The notes below the pieces were generated by a model, which was not told the origin of the DNA, made no database searches, and was given only the letters and a program-made list of their open reading frames with translations. 64,000 nt of DNA from Chlorobaculum limnaeum (GTDB lineage Bacteria; Bacteroidota; Chlorobiia; Chlorobiales; Chlorobiaceae), in assembly GCF_001747405.1 (NCBI RefSeq), contig NZ_CP017305.1, forward strand, positions 948,001-1,012,000. Direction: 5' to 3'. The translations under genes and the position numbers were made by a program. Below, one piece after another: positions 1-9,291 of the stretch. Numbering within the stretch: the first letter of the stretch is position 1; each line of letters opens with the position of its first letter.

Positions 1-548
1 CTGAAATCGGGCGGAGTCATGGCCGTCATCGGCTTCAGCTCGCTGGCCTTGTAGATGCTTTTCATCTTGCCACGAAAAATATCCGTTGCAAGCTCCTCCC
101 AGACCGACTCTATTTCGCCGTAAATCACGCTGGTGCAGTGCGATGTGGCCTCATCACGCAGCATGGTCGGGTGAACGCCGCCGAGCAGCACGATTTTGCC
201 CTGCGCCTTGGCGCGGTCAGCGATGCTGTAGGCGTTTTTGGCGTTGAGCGTGCGCGAGGTGATGGCCACGACGTCGTAGCCCGAGAAGTCCTGCGGAATC
301 GTATCGCCGGTGCGCTCGTCGAGGAAGGTCACGTCAAAGAACTTGCTGGCGAGGGTGGCGACCATGATCAGGTTCAGCGGCATACTCACCGTGCCGGAAT
401 CGACCATCATGCTGGTCTGGCTCCTGGGCTGGACGAGCAGCCATTTTTTTCTGCTCTTCTGTTCTGCGGCGAGTATTTCGAGGGATGGCGCCGCGCCGTT
501 CGAACGGGAAGCGGTGGATTCGGCTGTCTGAAGATCGTCTGCCAGCAT
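1..548 (-). CDS. B12-binding radical SAM protein, N-terminal part (runs off the left edge)
   Basis: The frame opens with ATG at 548 and runs leftward out of the window, so only about 182 N-terminal residues are seen. After a variable Ser/Ala/Lys-rich leader comes KKWLLVQPRSQTSMMVD, then a Rossmann-like B12-binding domain with FFDVTFLDERTG, YDVVAITSRT and the typical VLLGGVHPTMLRDEA stretch. This arrangement is known from the cobalamin-dependent radical SAM family that includes BchE and the bacteriochlorophyll methyltransferases BchQ and BchR of green sulfur bacteria. The CxxxCxxC cluster motif would lie downstream, outside the window, so the exact member cannot be named. Whether it acts in pigment synthesis is inference. 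The upstream spacer is filled with dispersed repeats. Confidence 0.72.
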   Translation of the reverse strand, partial: MLADDLQTAESTASRSNGAAPSLEILAAEQKSRKKWLLVQPRSQTSMMVDSGTVSMPLNLIMVATLASKFFDVTFLDERTGDTIPQDFSGYDVVAITSRTLNAKNAYSIADRAKAQGKIVLLGGVHPTMLRDEATSHCTSVIYGEIESVWEELATDIFRGKMKSIYKASELKPMTAMTPPDF

Positions 549-681
549 GCCTTTCGAGGATAATATGGTGAGGACTACGGAACGAAACCACAAGGTATGA
601 AAATTTCCCTAAAAACCCTGTTAAGGCTTGAAAATCAGCGGGTCGATCAGGATGTAAAAATCAGGGCGTCGCAAGCATTGC

Positions 682-747
682 TGTCAGGTTCGCGGATAGA
701 TGGTTATCTCGTGGATTGCCGCGTCGCTGCGCTCCTCGCAATGACAG
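682..747. repeat. dispersed repeat, TGTCA...TGACA type
   Basis: The stretch starts with CTGTCAGG and ends with GCAATGACAGG, with GGATTGCCGCGTCGC and GCGCTCCTCGCAATG in between. The end sequence resembles the elements at 26156-26244 and 32650-32742, which also end in AATGACA. It is noncoding and lies between the radical SAM gene and menI. Confidence 0.45.
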
Positions 748-772
748 GTGGTAGGCAAGGTTACAAGAGGTA

Positions 773-876
773 GGGCTGAAGCCCGGATTTATTGTGATGA
801 ACTCTCACCCCGGCTTGAAAGCCGGGGCCAGCGAGCGTCAAAGTAAGGTCGAATGTCCGCCGGGTTAAAACCCGGC
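773..876. repeat. REP-like hairpin cluster, copy 1
   Basis: Three perfect or near-perfect palindromes lie in about 100 bp: GGGCTGAAGCCC (773-784), CCCCGGCTTGAAAGCCGGGG (808-827) and GCCGGGTTAAAACCCGGC (859-876). The first two recur exactly at 50226 and 50262, and variants occur at 43630-43766. It sits just downstream of menI, so it might also end that transcript. No T-run follows, so it is called a repeat. Confidence 0.8.
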
Positions 877-932
877 TGAATGCGGGAAATCTGGGGCAAT
901 GTGACTATTTCTCTGCTTCGAACTCGATTCTC

Positions 933-1382
933 TTACCCCCGCTTTTCCAGCACGGCGACGGTGAAGCGGCTGACGCAGACGAGGCGGCCCTGGTCGTCGC
1001 GTATTCTGATGTCCCAGACCTGCGAGGTGCGTCCGAGGTGGAGCGGCGTGGCGGTGGCGTGCACGGAGCATTCGCCCTGGCGTACGGCGCGGAGGTGGTT
1101 GGCGTTGATCTCTTGGCCAACGATGAAATACTTCTCGCGATCCACGCAGTAAGATGCTGCAATGCTTCCGACCGTTTCGGCGAGGGCGAGCGAGGCGCCG
1201 CCGTGCAGAATGCCGATGCGCTGGATGGTGCGGTGATCGACGGGCATCGTGGCCGTCATGGAGTCGGGGCCGACAGCGGTGATTTCGATGCCGAGGTGGC
1301 GGGCCATCTGGCCTTCGACGATCTGCGAAGCGTTGACCTCTTCGGGAGTGACCGGAACGGTGAAAATCGAATCCTGTGTCAT
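933..1382 (-). CDS. menI: hotdog-fold acyl-CoA thioesterase, 1,4-dihydroxy-2-naphthoyl-CoA hydrolase (MenI/YdiI type)
   Basis: The protein has 149 residues from ATG 1382 (MTQDSIFTV). A longer frame upstream would run into the tRNA-Gly gene and is rejected. The core MPVDHRTIQRIGILHGGASLALAETVGS closely follows that of E. coli MenI, with the HGG loop and the catalytic Glu of the LAE segment. The segment QEINANHLRAVRQGE, then LHLGRTSQVWDIRI, completes the fold. MenI releases free 1,4-dihydroxy-2-naphthoate from its CoA ester in menaquinone synthesis, and menaquinone serves photosynthetic electron transfer in green sulfur bacteria. Substrate identity is inferred from similarity; a general PaaI-like thioesterase is the alternative. 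It stands alone, with a tRNA gene 60 bp upstream on the same strand. Confidence 0.78.
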   Translation of the reverse strand: MTQDSIFTVPVTPEEVNASQIVEGQMARHLGIEITAVGPDSMTATMPVDHRTIQRIGILHGGASLALAETVGSIAASYCVDREKYFIVGQEINANHLRAVRQGECSVHATATPLHLGRTSQVWDIRIRDDQGRLVCVSRFTVAVLEKRG

Positions 1383-1442
1383 GGGAAGAAAGTGTTGGGC
1401 TGGAGAGGAGCCGCAGCGTGGAACTGTCCGTCGTTGCCGGAG

Positions 1443-1515
1443 AGCGGGTGACGAGATTCGAACTCGCGACATTTTGCTTGGGAAGCAAACACTCTACCAA
1501 CTGAGTTACACCCGC
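1443..1515 (-). tRNA. tRNA-Gly (anticodon CCC)
   Basis: The minus strand folds into a full cloverleaf of 73 nt: acceptor GCGGGTG pairing with CACCCGC, a D arm ACTC...GAGT, anticodon stem TTTGC/GCAAA around the loop TTCCCAA, and a T arm with TTCGAAT. The loop places CCC at positions 34-36, reading glycine codon GGG. CCA is not encoded. It is 49 bp from the tRNA-Met gene on the same strand and may share its transcript. Confidence 0.93.
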
Positions 1516-1564
1516 TTGTTCGATGCATCCCGCTTGCCGGTTGGTCAAGCGGGTGCTGTTCGGG

Positions 1565-1638
1565 TGGTGAGGGAGGGAGTTGAACCCTCGACCTCAGGGT
1601 TATGAATCCTGTGCTCTAACCAACTGAGCTACCTCACC
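1565..1638 (-). tRNA. tRNA-Met (anticodon CAT, elongator type)
   Basis: The minus strand gives a 74-nt cloverleaf: acceptor GGTGAGG with CCTCACC, D arm GCTC...GAGC, loop TTCATAA with anticodon CAT, and T loop TTCAACT. The G1-C72 pair and the lack of three G-C pairs in the anticodon stem argue against the initiator tRNA. A lysidine-modified tRNA-Ile(CAT) is possible but less likely. CCA is not encoded. Confidence 0.9.
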
Positions 1639-1692
1639 TTAAGGGCCACTAATATACGGCGTCGCTTTGCCAAAAGCAAGTGCCGGACAGGA

Positions 1693-2433
1693 TTAATTTT
1701 TCGATTTTCTCGCTTTCAGTCCGGCCAGGATCGCTTCACCGATGAAGACATCTTCGGGCGTGGTGATCTTGATGTTGTGGTAGCCGGTTTCGTAAGTCCT
1801 GATCTGCTGCTGCGGGAAATAGCGTTCCACCAGTGCGGCGTCGTCCGTGGCGTACCAGGCATCTTCCGCGGCGAGGCGGTGGGCTTCGATGAGTTTTCCA
1901 GGCGCGAATCCCTGCGGCGTCTGCACCTGGAGCAGGCGGCTGCGGTCGAGTGTTTCGCCGAAAATCTCCGGATTGCAGCCGACGTACTTGATCGTGTCCT
2001 TGGGCTTCGTCGCCGGAACGCAGGCGCCGTAGGTTGCCGAGAGCCGCGCGATGTCGTCGATCTCCTCCGGCTGGATGAAGGGGCGCGCGCCGTCGTGCAC
2101 GAGGATGGCATCAGGCATCTCGCCCGAGGTTTCGATCTCGCGCTCGATCAGCCTCATGCAGTTGCCGATGGAGTCCTGCCGCTCCTTGCCTCCCTCGATG
2201 ATCGCCGAGATCTTCGTGAAGCCGCTCGTTTTTGCGATTTCGTCGAACACCGGAATGCTGTCGGGCAGCGTGGCGATGTAGACCGACTCGACGGTCGAAG
2301 CTTCCTGGAACGCCTTCATGGTGTGCCAGATGACCGGCTGGCCTCCGATTTCGAGCATCTGCTTGCTCAGTCCGCCGTCGAGCTTCATGCGTTTGCCGAC
2401 GCCGCTTGCCGCGATAATGACTGCTGTTTTCAT
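1693..2433 (-). CDS. ispD: 2-C-methyl-D-erythritol 4-phosphate cytidylyltransferase
   Basis: A cytosolic enzyme of 246 residues that joins CTP to methylerythritol phosphate, the third step of the MEP isoprenoid route feeding carotenoid, quinone and chlorophyll side-chain synthesis. The nucleotide-binding N-terminus reads AVIIAASGVGKRM, followed by KQMLEIGGQPVIWHT. VHDGARPFI is the family signature and TPQGF with TDDAALVE follows near the C-terminus. The length fits the family. It starts 5 bp after the queA stop, so queA and ispD almost surely form one transcript. The two tRNA genes follow 54 bp downstream on the same strand. Confidence 0.96.
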   Translation of the reverse strand: MKTAVIIAASGVGKRMKLDGGLSKQMLEIGGQPVIWHTMKAFQEASTVESVYIATLPDSIPVFDEIAKTSGFTKISAIIEGGKERQDSIGNCMRLIEREIETSGEMPDAILVHDGARPFIQPEEIDDIARLSATYGACVPATKPKDTIKYVGCNPEIFGETLDRSRLLQVQTPQGFAPGKLIEAHRLAAEDAWYATDDAALVERYFPQQQIRTYETGYHNIKITTPEDVFIGEAILAGLKARKSKN

Positions 2434-2438
2434 GGGCT

Positions 2439-3479
2439 TCAGACGATAAGCATGGCGTCCCCGTAAGCGAGGAACCGGTAGTTATTCTTGAGCGCTGTCT
2501 TGTAGGCCTCCATGAGCAGCCGGTGTTCGGCGAAGGCGCTGACCACCATCATGAGCGTCGTTTCGGGCTGCTGGAAGTTGGTGATGAGCGCGTCGGTGAC
2601 CTTGAAGGTGTAGGGCGGATAGATGAACTTGTCCGTCCATCCCTGGCCGAACTTGATCTTGCCCTCCACCGTGGCGTTGGCTTCAAGCGCGCGGCAGGTC
2701 GTTGTCCCGACGACAAAGACGCGGCCCGACTTGTTCATCTTGGTCTCGTTGACCTCCATGGCCGTCTGGTAGGGGATGTTGAAGTACTCGGAGTCCATTT
2801 TGTGCTTCGAGACATCCTCGACCTCAATGGCGTTGAAGGTGCTCAGGCTCGGATGCAAAGTGACGGGCAGAATCTTGACGCCGATCTTCTGGAGCTGTTG
2901 CAACAGCGGCATCGTGAAGTGCAGGCCAGCCATCGGCGCGACCACCGCGCCAGTCTGGTTGGCATAGACGGTCTGGTAGTCGGCGCGGTCGGCCTCTTTC
3001 GGCTTGCGGGTGAAGTAGGGTGGAAGCGGTACGTGGCCGATCTTTTCGACCATCTGGAATACGTCGATGTCGGGATTGAGGAAGCGGATCGTGCGGCCTC
3101 TCGACGTGGTGTTGTCCACCACTTCGGCCACGACGTCATCCTCGAAGTAAATCTTGTTGCCGACGCGCACCTTGCGGGCCGGATCGACCAGCACGTCCCA
3201 GAGCCCGGCCTCCTTGTTCAGCTCCCGGAGGAGAAAAACCTCGATCTTGGCATCGGTTTTCTCCTTCTGTCCAAAAATCTTGGCAGGAAAAACCCGGCTG
3301 TTGTTGACGACGAGGAGGTCGCCTTTTTTGAAATAGGAGACGATATCGGTAAAAACCTTGTGGTCTATCTCTTTTTTGCGACGGCTCAGCACCATCAGCT
3401 TGCAGGCGTCGCGAGGCGATTCGGGGTGATCGGCGATTCTTGTTTTTGGGAGAGTGTAGCGAAAGTTCGAGAGCCGCAT
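2439..3479 (-). CDS. queA: S-adenosylmethionine:tRNA ribosyltransferase-isomerase
   Basis: The 346-residue protein moves and rearranges the ribosyl part of SAM onto 7-aminomethyl-7-deazaguanine in tRNA, giving epoxyqueuosine at wobble position 34. It starts with MRLSNFRYTLPKTRIADHP, and the family features GDLLVVNNSRVFPAKIFG, VAPMAGLHFT, and GTTTCRALE with FIYPPY are all in order. Length is normal. It is the first gene of a likely queA-ispD pair. The 113-bp spacer upstream holds the terminator of the phosphorylase gene. Confidence 0.96.
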   Translation of the reverse strand: MRLSNFRYTLPKTRIADHPESPRDACKLMVLSRRKKEIDHKVFTDIVSYFKKGDLLVVNNSRVFPAKIFGQKEKTDAKIEVFLLRELNKEAGLWDVLVDPARKVRVGNKIYFEDDVVAEVVDNTTSRGRTIRFLNPDIDVFQMVEKIGHVPLPPYFTRKPKEADRADYQTVYANQTGAVVAPMAGLHFTMPLLQQLQKIGVKILPVTLHPSLSTFNAIEVEDVSKHKMDSEYFNIPYQTAMEVNETKMNKSGRVFVVGTTTCRALEANATVEGKIKFGQGWTDKFIYPPYTFKVTDALITNFQQPETTLMMVVSAFAEHRLLMEAYKTALKNNYRFLAYGDAMLIV

Positions 3480-3555
3480 ATGTAGTTATGGGTCAAAGGG
3501 TGAAGTGCCCGTAAGTATAAACTTGAGTATATAGCGTTTCAGGTTGAAATAACAA

Positions 3556-3585
3556 AACCGGGAGGGGCTTGCTGCCCTCCCGGTT
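3556..3585 (-). terminator. Rho-independent terminator of the GH65 fusion gene
   Basis: An 11-bp stem, AACCGGGAGGG with CCCTCCCGGTT, lies 8 bp past the stop of the minus-strand phosphorylase gene and is followed on that strand by TTTTGTTATT. Confidence 0.85.
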
Positions 3586-3592
3586 TCGCCGT

Positions 3593-6500
3593 TCATTCAA
3601 GCGCCTGCGTGACCTCCTCGCCTTTCCTGAGGGTGACGGAGTGCCTCCCGATGATTGCCGGCAGCTCGGTCTTCTCCGATTCGAGGAGCGTGACCGAGGC
3701 GCTTTCGGGCGTGAGCGCGATCCGGTACCAGTTGCCCTGGAAGCTGAGGTTCGTCTCGATTTTCCTCCAGTGCGGCGGGAAGTTGGGTTTGATGTTCAGC
3801 ATTTCGTTCTGGAACGAGATGCCCGAGAAGTAGCGGGTGACGGTGTCGATGGTGCCTGCCATCACGCCGCAGTGGATGCCCTCAGGCGTGGTGCCGCCTT
3901 GCGTGTCGTGAATGTCGCTCTTGAGCGCCTCGACGAACCAGCTCCAGGCGGTTTCGTGACCGTCGTGCAGGTAGCTCGAAATGATCGAGTGCACCACTTT
4001 GCTCAGGGTCGATCCGTGGCTGGTTCTCGGTTCGTAGAAGGCGTAGTTCTCGCGCACGAAGCGAAGCGCGTCGGGCACGTGGTAGCCGAGGTTTTCGAGA
4101 ATGGCGCACACCTCTGCCGGAGCGAGCGTGTAGAAGGTCATCAGCACGTCGGCCTGCTTGGCAACCTTGTAGTTGTCCGGCGAGTCGTTCTCGGCCTTGA
4201 GAATCCGGTCCATCCGGTGGATATTGCCGTATTTGAGTTTGTAGTGCTCCCAGTTCAGCTCCTTGAGACCCATGTAGCCATCGAGCTGTTCGAGGATGCC
4301 GTTCTCGTCGATGAGCACGTTCATCTTGCCCGAAATGTCGCGCCACTGCATGAGCTCGTCGTGGCCGATGCCGATCTTCTCCATGAGGTTGTCCATCACC
4401 GACGGATCGAGTTTCCGGGAGGTTTCGAGCGCCTTGTCGAGCAGCCAGGCGGTCATGATGTTGGTGTAGGAGTTGTCCCTGACACCATGCTTGCCGCTGC
4501 CGGGCAGCTCTTCGTGGAACTCGTCCGGCCCCATCACCCCCTCGATGTGGTAGCGCCCGGTCTCGGGCGAGAAGGTGGCGATGCTTGCCCAGAAGCGGGC
4601 GATCTCGAACATCATCTCCGCGCCGTAGCGGTTCAGGAACTCCGTGTCGCCGGTGTCGTGCACGTAGCGCCAGGCGTTGTAGAAGACGGCGATCGAGACG
4701 TGGCGCTGGCGGCAGCTCAGGTCGGGATCCCAAGCGTCGCTCTTCGGATTGTAGTGGATGGTCGGCGTCTCCTCGCGTCCGTCGTCGGCGGTCTGCCAGG
4801 GGTACATCGCGCCGTGGTAGCCGTTGTCCCGCGCGTACTCGCGAGCTGCGTCGAGCCGGTGGTAGCGATACATCAGCAATGCCCTGGCCATCTCCGGCAG
4901 GTGCTGGATGAAGAAGGGCATGATGTAGATTTCGTCCCAGAAGTAGTGGCCGCGGTACCCTTCGCCGCTCAGCCCGCGCGCGGCGATGCTGGCGTCGATA
5001 TTGACGTTGTGCGGCGAGATGGTCGAGACGAGGTGGTAGATGTGCAGGCGGAGCACCTTCTGGGTGAAGCGGTCGCCCTCGATCTTCATGTCTGCCTTCT
5101 GCCAGATTTTTTCCCATGCCGCGCTGTGCTTTTCGAGCAGCTCGTCGAAGCTGCCAGCCGAGGCGAGCGTCTCGCGGCCTGCCGTCACCGGGTCGCGATG
5201 ACCGGCGTCGCGAGAGGTGTGGATTGAAACCACCTTTTCGACCGAGCACGTCCTGTCCGCCGTCACTTCGAGCCTGAAGTGTTCGCTGATCCAGCGCGGG
5301 CTGCTGGTGATGCTGCCTTCGCAAACGGTTTTACCGTGGTAGCCGCAGCGAAGGGTCGTTCTGGCGTGCGTGACGATGTCGTTTTTCGAGTTGCTGGTGC
5401 GCACGTGCAAAAAGATCGGGCCATGCTCGCTGGCGCGTCCGTGCCCGACATGTTCGAGATGGTCGGTCGAGAGGGTGTTGTAGCGCAAAACGCCGCGGTT
5501 CTGCACCCGGCCGTCGATGGTCGAACGGATTTCGATCTCCGCCGAGTAGTTGACCGGCTGGATGGTGTAGCGGATCGCCGCGATGTGCGGGTTGTCCATG
5601 CTGCAAAAGCGGGTGCTCCTGATCCGGGTGATGCCGCCAAGCGTGTCCTGCACCACCATTTCACGCTCCATCACGGCGTGGCGCATGTCGAGATTCTGGC
5701 GGTAGCTGAGGATTTTCTGCTCCAGTGGATCGATGAATTCGCCGTTGCCGATGCGGAACTCGATGGGCAGCCAGTTCGGCGCGTTGACCATGTCGTTGTT
5801 CCAGACGGTCTGGCCATGCACCTGCGACGAAAGCTTGTTGAAGAGGCCGGCGATGTAGGTGCCGGGGTAGTGGTGGGTCGAGGTCAGGCCGCTCTCGAAT
5901 GCGCCGCGCACCCCCATGTAGCCGTTGCCGGTCGTGACCAGCGACTCCCGGAGCCGCTCGTCCCTCGGCGACCATGAGTCGTAGCGGAGATTCCACCCCT
6001 CGTGCTCCAGCCCCTCGCCGAACCACGTTTCGATCTCCGAGATGGTGATTTCACCGAGATCGCGCACCACGATGTCCGCCCCCTGCTCCTTGAGCTTGAT
6101 CCCTTCGATTTCGCGCGCGATGCCGAGCACCAGACCGAAGTTGCCCTTCGCGCCCGCCTGCACGCCCGAAATGGCGTCCTCCACCACGACGCAATCGTGC
6201 GGTTCGAGGCCGAGGTTGGCCGCCGCGGTGATGAAAATGTCGGGGTTCGGCTTGCCTTTCAGCTTCAGTTCGATGGAGACTTCGCCGTCCACACGCGTCT
6301 CGAAAAGCTCTTCGAGCCTGGCGAGCCGGAGGATGAGCTGGCAGTTGCGGCTCGACGAGGCGATGCCGATGCGGATGCCGCGCGCCTTCAGCTCCTTGAT
6401 AAAGTCCACCGAACTCTGGAACACCTCGGGGCCTTCCTTGATCAGAATTTCGGTGAAGAGGCTGTTCTTGCGGTTGCCGAGACCGCAGACGGTCTCCTTT

Positions 6501-6766
6501 TCGGGAATGTCATCGAGTTCGCCGTAAGGAATTTCAATGTCCCTCGAAGCGAGGAAACTCTTGACCCCCTCCATCCGGGGCTTGCCGTCAACGTATTTCA
6601 GATAGTCGTGAGCCGGATCGAAAGGGACATAAGGTTCATTGTTGACCTCGGCGTAGTTCTGCAAAAAGGAGTTGAACATCGCCTCCCAGGCAAGGCTGTG
6701 GATTTTTGCCGTGCCGGTGATGACTCCGTCGAGATCGAAAATGACGCCTTTGAAATTCATACTCAT
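3593..6766 (-). CDS. beta-phosphoglucomutase / glycoside hydrolase family 65 phosphorylase fusion
   Basis: A 1057-residue two-part enzyme. Residues 1-245 form a HAD phosphatase-fold domain of the beta-phosphoglucomutase type: nucleophile motif [14 protein letters not shown] (Asp11, Asp13), [14 protein letters not shown] and [13 protein letters not shown]. Residues 256-1050 are a GH65 alpha-glucan disaccharide phosphorylase: [11 protein letters not shown] near 609, the catalytic acid Glu749 in [18 protein letters not shown] at 870 and the phosphate-binding HGSTLS at 917. GH65 phosphorylases split maltose, trehalose, kojibiose or nigerose with phosphate and release beta-glucose 1-phosphate; the fused mutase turns this into glucose 6-phosphate. 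The sugar used cannot be told from sequence alone. No signal peptide is seen, so it acts in the cytosol. The HAD-IIB gene upstream is 40 bp away and probably cotranscribed. Confidence 0.93.
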   Translation of the reverse strand: MSMNFKGVIFDLDGVITGTAKIHSLAWEAMFNSFLQNYAEVNNEPYVPFDPAHDYLKYVDGKPRMEGVKSFLASRDIEIPYGELDDIPEKETVCGLGNRKNSLFTEILIKEGPEVFQSSVDFIKELKARGIRIGIASSSRNCQLILRLARLEELFETRVDGEVSIELKLKGKPNPDIFITAAANLGLEPHDCVVVEDAISGVQAGAKGNFGLVLGIAREIEGIKLKEQGADIVVRDLGEITISEIETWFGEGLEHEGWNLRYDSWSPRDERLRESLVTTGNGYMGVRGAFESGLTSTHHYPGTYIAGLFNKLSSQVHGQTVWNNDMVNAPNWLPIEFRIGNGEFIDPLEQKILSYRQNLDMRHAVMEREMVVQDTLGGITRIRSTRFCSMDNPHIAAIRYTIQPVNYSAEIEIRSTIDGRVQNRGVLRYNTLSTDHLEHVGHGRASEHGPIFLHVRTSNSKNDIVTHARTTLRCGYHGKTVCEGSITSSPRWISEHFRLEVTADRTCSVEKVVSIHTSRDAGHRDPVTAGRETLASAGSFDELLEKHSAAWEKIWQKADMKIEGDRFTQKVLRLHIYHLVSTISPHNVNIDASIAARGLSGEGYRGHYFWDEIYIMPFFIQHLPEMARALLMYRYHRLDAAREYARDNGYHGAMYPWQTADDGREETPTIHYNPKSDAWDPDLSCRQRHVSIAVFYNAWRYVHDTGDTEFLNRYGAEMMFEIARFWASIATFSPETGRYHIEGVMGPDEFHEELPGSGKHGVRDNSYTNIMTAWLLDKALETSRKLDPSVMDNLMEKIGIGHDELMQWRDISGKMNVLIDENGILEQLDGYMGLKELNWEHYKLKYGNIHRMDRILKAENDSPDNYKVAKQADVLMTFYTLAPAEVCAILENLGYHVPDALRFVRENYAFYEPRTSHGSTLSKVVHSIISSYLHDGHETAWSWFVEALKSDIHDTQGGTTPEGIHCGVMAGTIDTVTRYFSGISFQNEMLNIKPNFPPHWRKIETNLSFQGNWYRIALTPESASVTLLESEKTELPAIIGRHSVTLRKGEEVTQALE

Positions 6767-6806
6767 TCTATCAAACCAGTTAGAGGATTATCGGAGAAAG
6801 TGACCT

Positions 6807-8069
6807 TCAGAGCGAGAGCAGGCCGAGAATTGTCAGGAGAATGTCGGGGTAGGGCACCATGTAGCTTTTCGGGCAGATCTCCCGGACGCGCCGCATCAGC
6901 TTTTCATCCCTGGTGACGAAGATGGCCCAGACGTCGCTGTACATCTCCATCGCCTTTTTCAGCATCGGAATGTCCGACGAGGTGTCGCCGCAGACCAGCA
7001 CCGGCCCGCCGGCGTGATCGATGGCCATCTTGTGGCAGATGAACTCGAGGCCGTCGCCTTTGTCGAAATCGCGGATCAGGCCCGTTTCGGGATCGACGTC
7101 GATGGTCAGGATGATCTCGATGTCGAGGCCGGTGTCTTCGATCCTGAAGTTCTTGCCCTCCGGATCGATGTCGCGCACGACCCCCTTGATCTTTTCGAGA
7201 AACGCCGCCGATTCGGCTTCGTTGACCGAGCGGGTGATGTCCTGCCGGGCGATGGTGGTCTGGCCGAACTTGATCTGCAACGCCGACCCGATGAAGTTGA
7301 ACTTCTCGAACGACGGATCGAGCAGGAGCAGTTGCATCCGCTCGTTGAGCAGCCGGATCATCTCCTGCTTGCCCGTTTCGATGGGAAAGCTGTGGAAATC
7401 GCCGTCGATGTCGATGAACTCGCGCCCCTTCGAGCCTGCATAGACGAAGATGTGCTCCGGGTTGATCGAGACGTTCAGGATGCCGAAATCCTTGAGCGGC
7501 GCGGAGGTGATGATCAGCGGATAGCGGCAGCAGTTTTTGGCGAAACGCGACAGGAAGACCGAGTTGTAGATCGGCTGGATCGAGGAGCGGTAGCGGCCGC
7601 AGTAGTTGTTGGTGGTGCCGTCGCGGTCGGTGATGAAGGCGCTGAACGACTTGCCCCGCAGCATCTCGACCCCTTCGGTGACGTAATCGGTGAAGCCGGG
7701 AATGAACTTTGCCAGATACTCGATGAAGCGGTCTTCGCCGTATTCGAGGTAATAGATGTCCTTTTGCAGCTCGCGGATTTCGTAGGTGAGGTCAACCTCG
7801 ATCTGCTTCATGCCATCGAGGCGCAACAGGCGCTGGCCGGTGTAGTCGTCGATGTAGATGGTTTCGAGCGAGTAGAGGGCGTTCTTCAGGGATTCGAGGC
7901 ATCCCTTGCCGACGACCCGCTGCTTCATGATGTTCCGGACGATCGGTTCTCTCAGGTCTCGCGTTTCGGCCTTGAGCCGATAGAGTTCCTTGAGCGTCCT
8001 GATGTCTTGCAACGTGATGGGAAAGTTGCAGGTCCGGAGACTTCTTTCATTGACAATGGTGGTATGCAT
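6807..8069 (-). CDS. HAD-IIB phosphatase-like protein with an unrecognised N-terminal domain
   Basis: 420 residues. Residues 1-130 are charged and largely helical by eye ([18 protein letters not shown] and [19 protein letters not shown]) and match nothing I know. From about 140 a HAD domain begins: motif [14 protein letters not shown], motif II with IITSAP, and motif [16 protein letters not shown] near the end, the GDxxxD pattern of type IIB enzymes such as trehalose-6-phosphate and sucrose-phosphate phosphatases. A long cap segment lies between. The catalytic aspartates are present. It ends 40 bp before the phosphorylase fusion and likely shares its operon, which suggests a role in sugar-phosphate turnover; that is inference. 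The start at 8069 fixes the peptide [14 protein letters not shown]. Confidence 0.72.
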   Translation of the reverse strand: MHTTIVNERSLRTCNFPITLQDIRTLKELYRLKAETRDLREPIVRNIMKQRVVGKGCLESLKNALYSLETIYIDDYTGQRLLRLDGMKQIEVDLTYEIRELQKDIYYLEYGEDRFIEYLAKFIPGFTDYVTEGVEMLRGKSFSAFITDRDGTTNNYCGRYRSSIQPIYNSVFLSRFAKNCCRYPLIITSAPLKDFGILNVSINPEHIFVYAGSKGREFIDIDGDFHSFPIETGKQEMIRLLNERMQLLLLDPSFEKFNFIGSALQIKFGQTTIARQDITRSVNEAESAAFLEKIKGVVRDIDPEGKNFRIEDTGLDIEIILTIDVDPETGLIRDFDKGDGLEFICHKMAIDHAGGPVLVCGDTSSDIPMLKKAMEMYSDVWAIFVTRDEKLMRRVREICPKSYMVPYPDILLTILGLLSL

Positions 8070-8210
8070 GAGAAGCCGGCTGAAGGAGAAATGGTGCTGA
8101 AATAGAACGTAAATTTACAACAAATAATAGCAGCAATCCAGTAAAATAAACATCTCTATCGTTCTGCGTTACAACAAGCTGGCGCTCTTCACGGTTCCGG
8201 AACGCTCTCT

Positions 8211-8855
8211 TTATCCGGTTTTCGTGCAGAGCGCATCGAGACTCTCCATGATTCTTCGCTGGATTTCCGCCGGGCTCAGGAGGGCGTCGATCATGACGAC
8301 GCGCTCCGGGTTCTTGCCGCTAATCGCGTGGTAGCCCTCCCGTACGCGCCGGTAGAAGTCGAGTCCCGAGTTTTCCATCCGGTCGAGCTCTCCGGAGTCG
8401 AACGTGAGTGGCAGTGACTTTTCGGAAAATTTCCTCATGAGCGCATCTTCCGGCGTGAGATCGAGGTAGAAGGTGACATCCGGCACGAGTCCGCACGAGG
8501 CGATCCGGTTGATTTCGGCGAGCATCCCGAGATCGAGGCCGCGCCCGTAACCCTGATAGGCGGTGGTCGAATCGAAAAAACGGTCGAGAATCACGTCGCT
8601 GCCGCTCTCGAGCGCGGGCCGGATGACCTGCTGCACCAGCTCCGCGCGGCTCGCCGCGAAGAGCAGCAGCTCGCCGACCGGGGTGATATCGTTGCGGCTT
8701 TCGAGCAGCAGCTCGCGAATCTCTTCGGCTACCGGCGTGCCGCCTGGCTCGCGCAGGGCCAGAACTTCGCGTCCACGCTCCTGGAGGTGGCGCTTGAGTT
8801 TCATGACCTGGGTCGATTTTCCGGCCCCGTCGATTCCTTCAAATGTAATCAACAT
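8211..8855 (-). CDS. tmk: thymidylate kinase
   Basis: 214 residues. It phosphorylates dTMP to dTDP in the cytosol. The P-loop [11 protein letters not shown] is at residues 5-15, [13 protein letters not shown] gives the DR/E-type dTMP loop, and [16 protein letters not shown] is the family signature with the lid region following. Length is typical. The hydrolase relic lies just 6 bp upstream on the same strand. The 141 bp downstream hold nothing I recognise. Confidence 0.96.
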   Translation of the reverse strand: MLITFEGIDGAGKSTQVMKLKRHLQERGREVLALREPGGTPVAEEIRELLLESRNDITPVGELLLFAASRAELVQQVIRPALESGSDVILDRFFDSTTAYQGYGRGLDLGMLAEINRIASCGLVPDVTFYLDLTPEDALMRKFSEKSLPLTFDSGELDRMENSGLDFYRRVREGYHAISGKNPERVVMIDALLSPAEIQRRIMESLDALCTKTG

Positions 8856-8861
8856 AAGTAG

Positions 8862-9047
8862 TTACACCAATGGTGGTTCCTGAAAAACGAAATCCGTGAT
8901 GGCCTCGGAAATGCGCTCCGGATATTCGAGCACGGGGGAGTGGCCGCACATCCGGAAGACGAGCAGTATCGCGGGCGCGTCGTTACCCGTGTCAATATAA
9001 CGGCGCCGGTGGCCGCCGAGTGCGATGTATTTGCTCTGGTGCGGCAT
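8862..9047 (-). pseudogene. internally deleted alpha/beta-hydrolase remnant
   Basis: A 61-codon frame from ATG 9047. Residues 1-31 (SKYIALGGHRRRYIDTG, then DAPAILLVF) match the start of an alpha/beta-hydrolase up to the strand before the oxyanion loop HG. Residues 32-56 (RMCGHSPVLEYPERISEAI then TDFV) match its extreme C-terminus, the CGHxPxxExP catalytic-His region. The whole middle, including the nucleophile elbow, is missing, yet the frame stays open. This looks like an in-frame deletion of about 200 codons. It ends 6 bp before tmk. I read it as a relic; a translated micro-protein cannot be excluded. Confidence 0.7.
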
Positions 9048-9291
9048 GGGCGGGTGGATTGTTGAGGTGACGATTGCGTGTCTTGCCTGGCAGGAAGGCA
9101 AAATAATCAATGACCGGCAAAAAAGAGCGCTCCCGCATCGACTGCCGGTATATTTCTTGAAAACGGATTGCCGCCTCGCTTTGTTTGTTGAAAAAAATAT
9201 GTATGTTGCCGCCACGCAGAAGGACACCACATTGACGATACCATTGAACAGAACAACAAGCCGTACCATCAGAGGCGCAAGGAAACCGGTC

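Noticed and set aside
1383-1548. N-terminal extension of menI and other frames across the tRNA-Gly gene
   Set aside because: They overlap a complete tRNA cloverleaf, and the thioesterase starts naturally at MTQDSIF.
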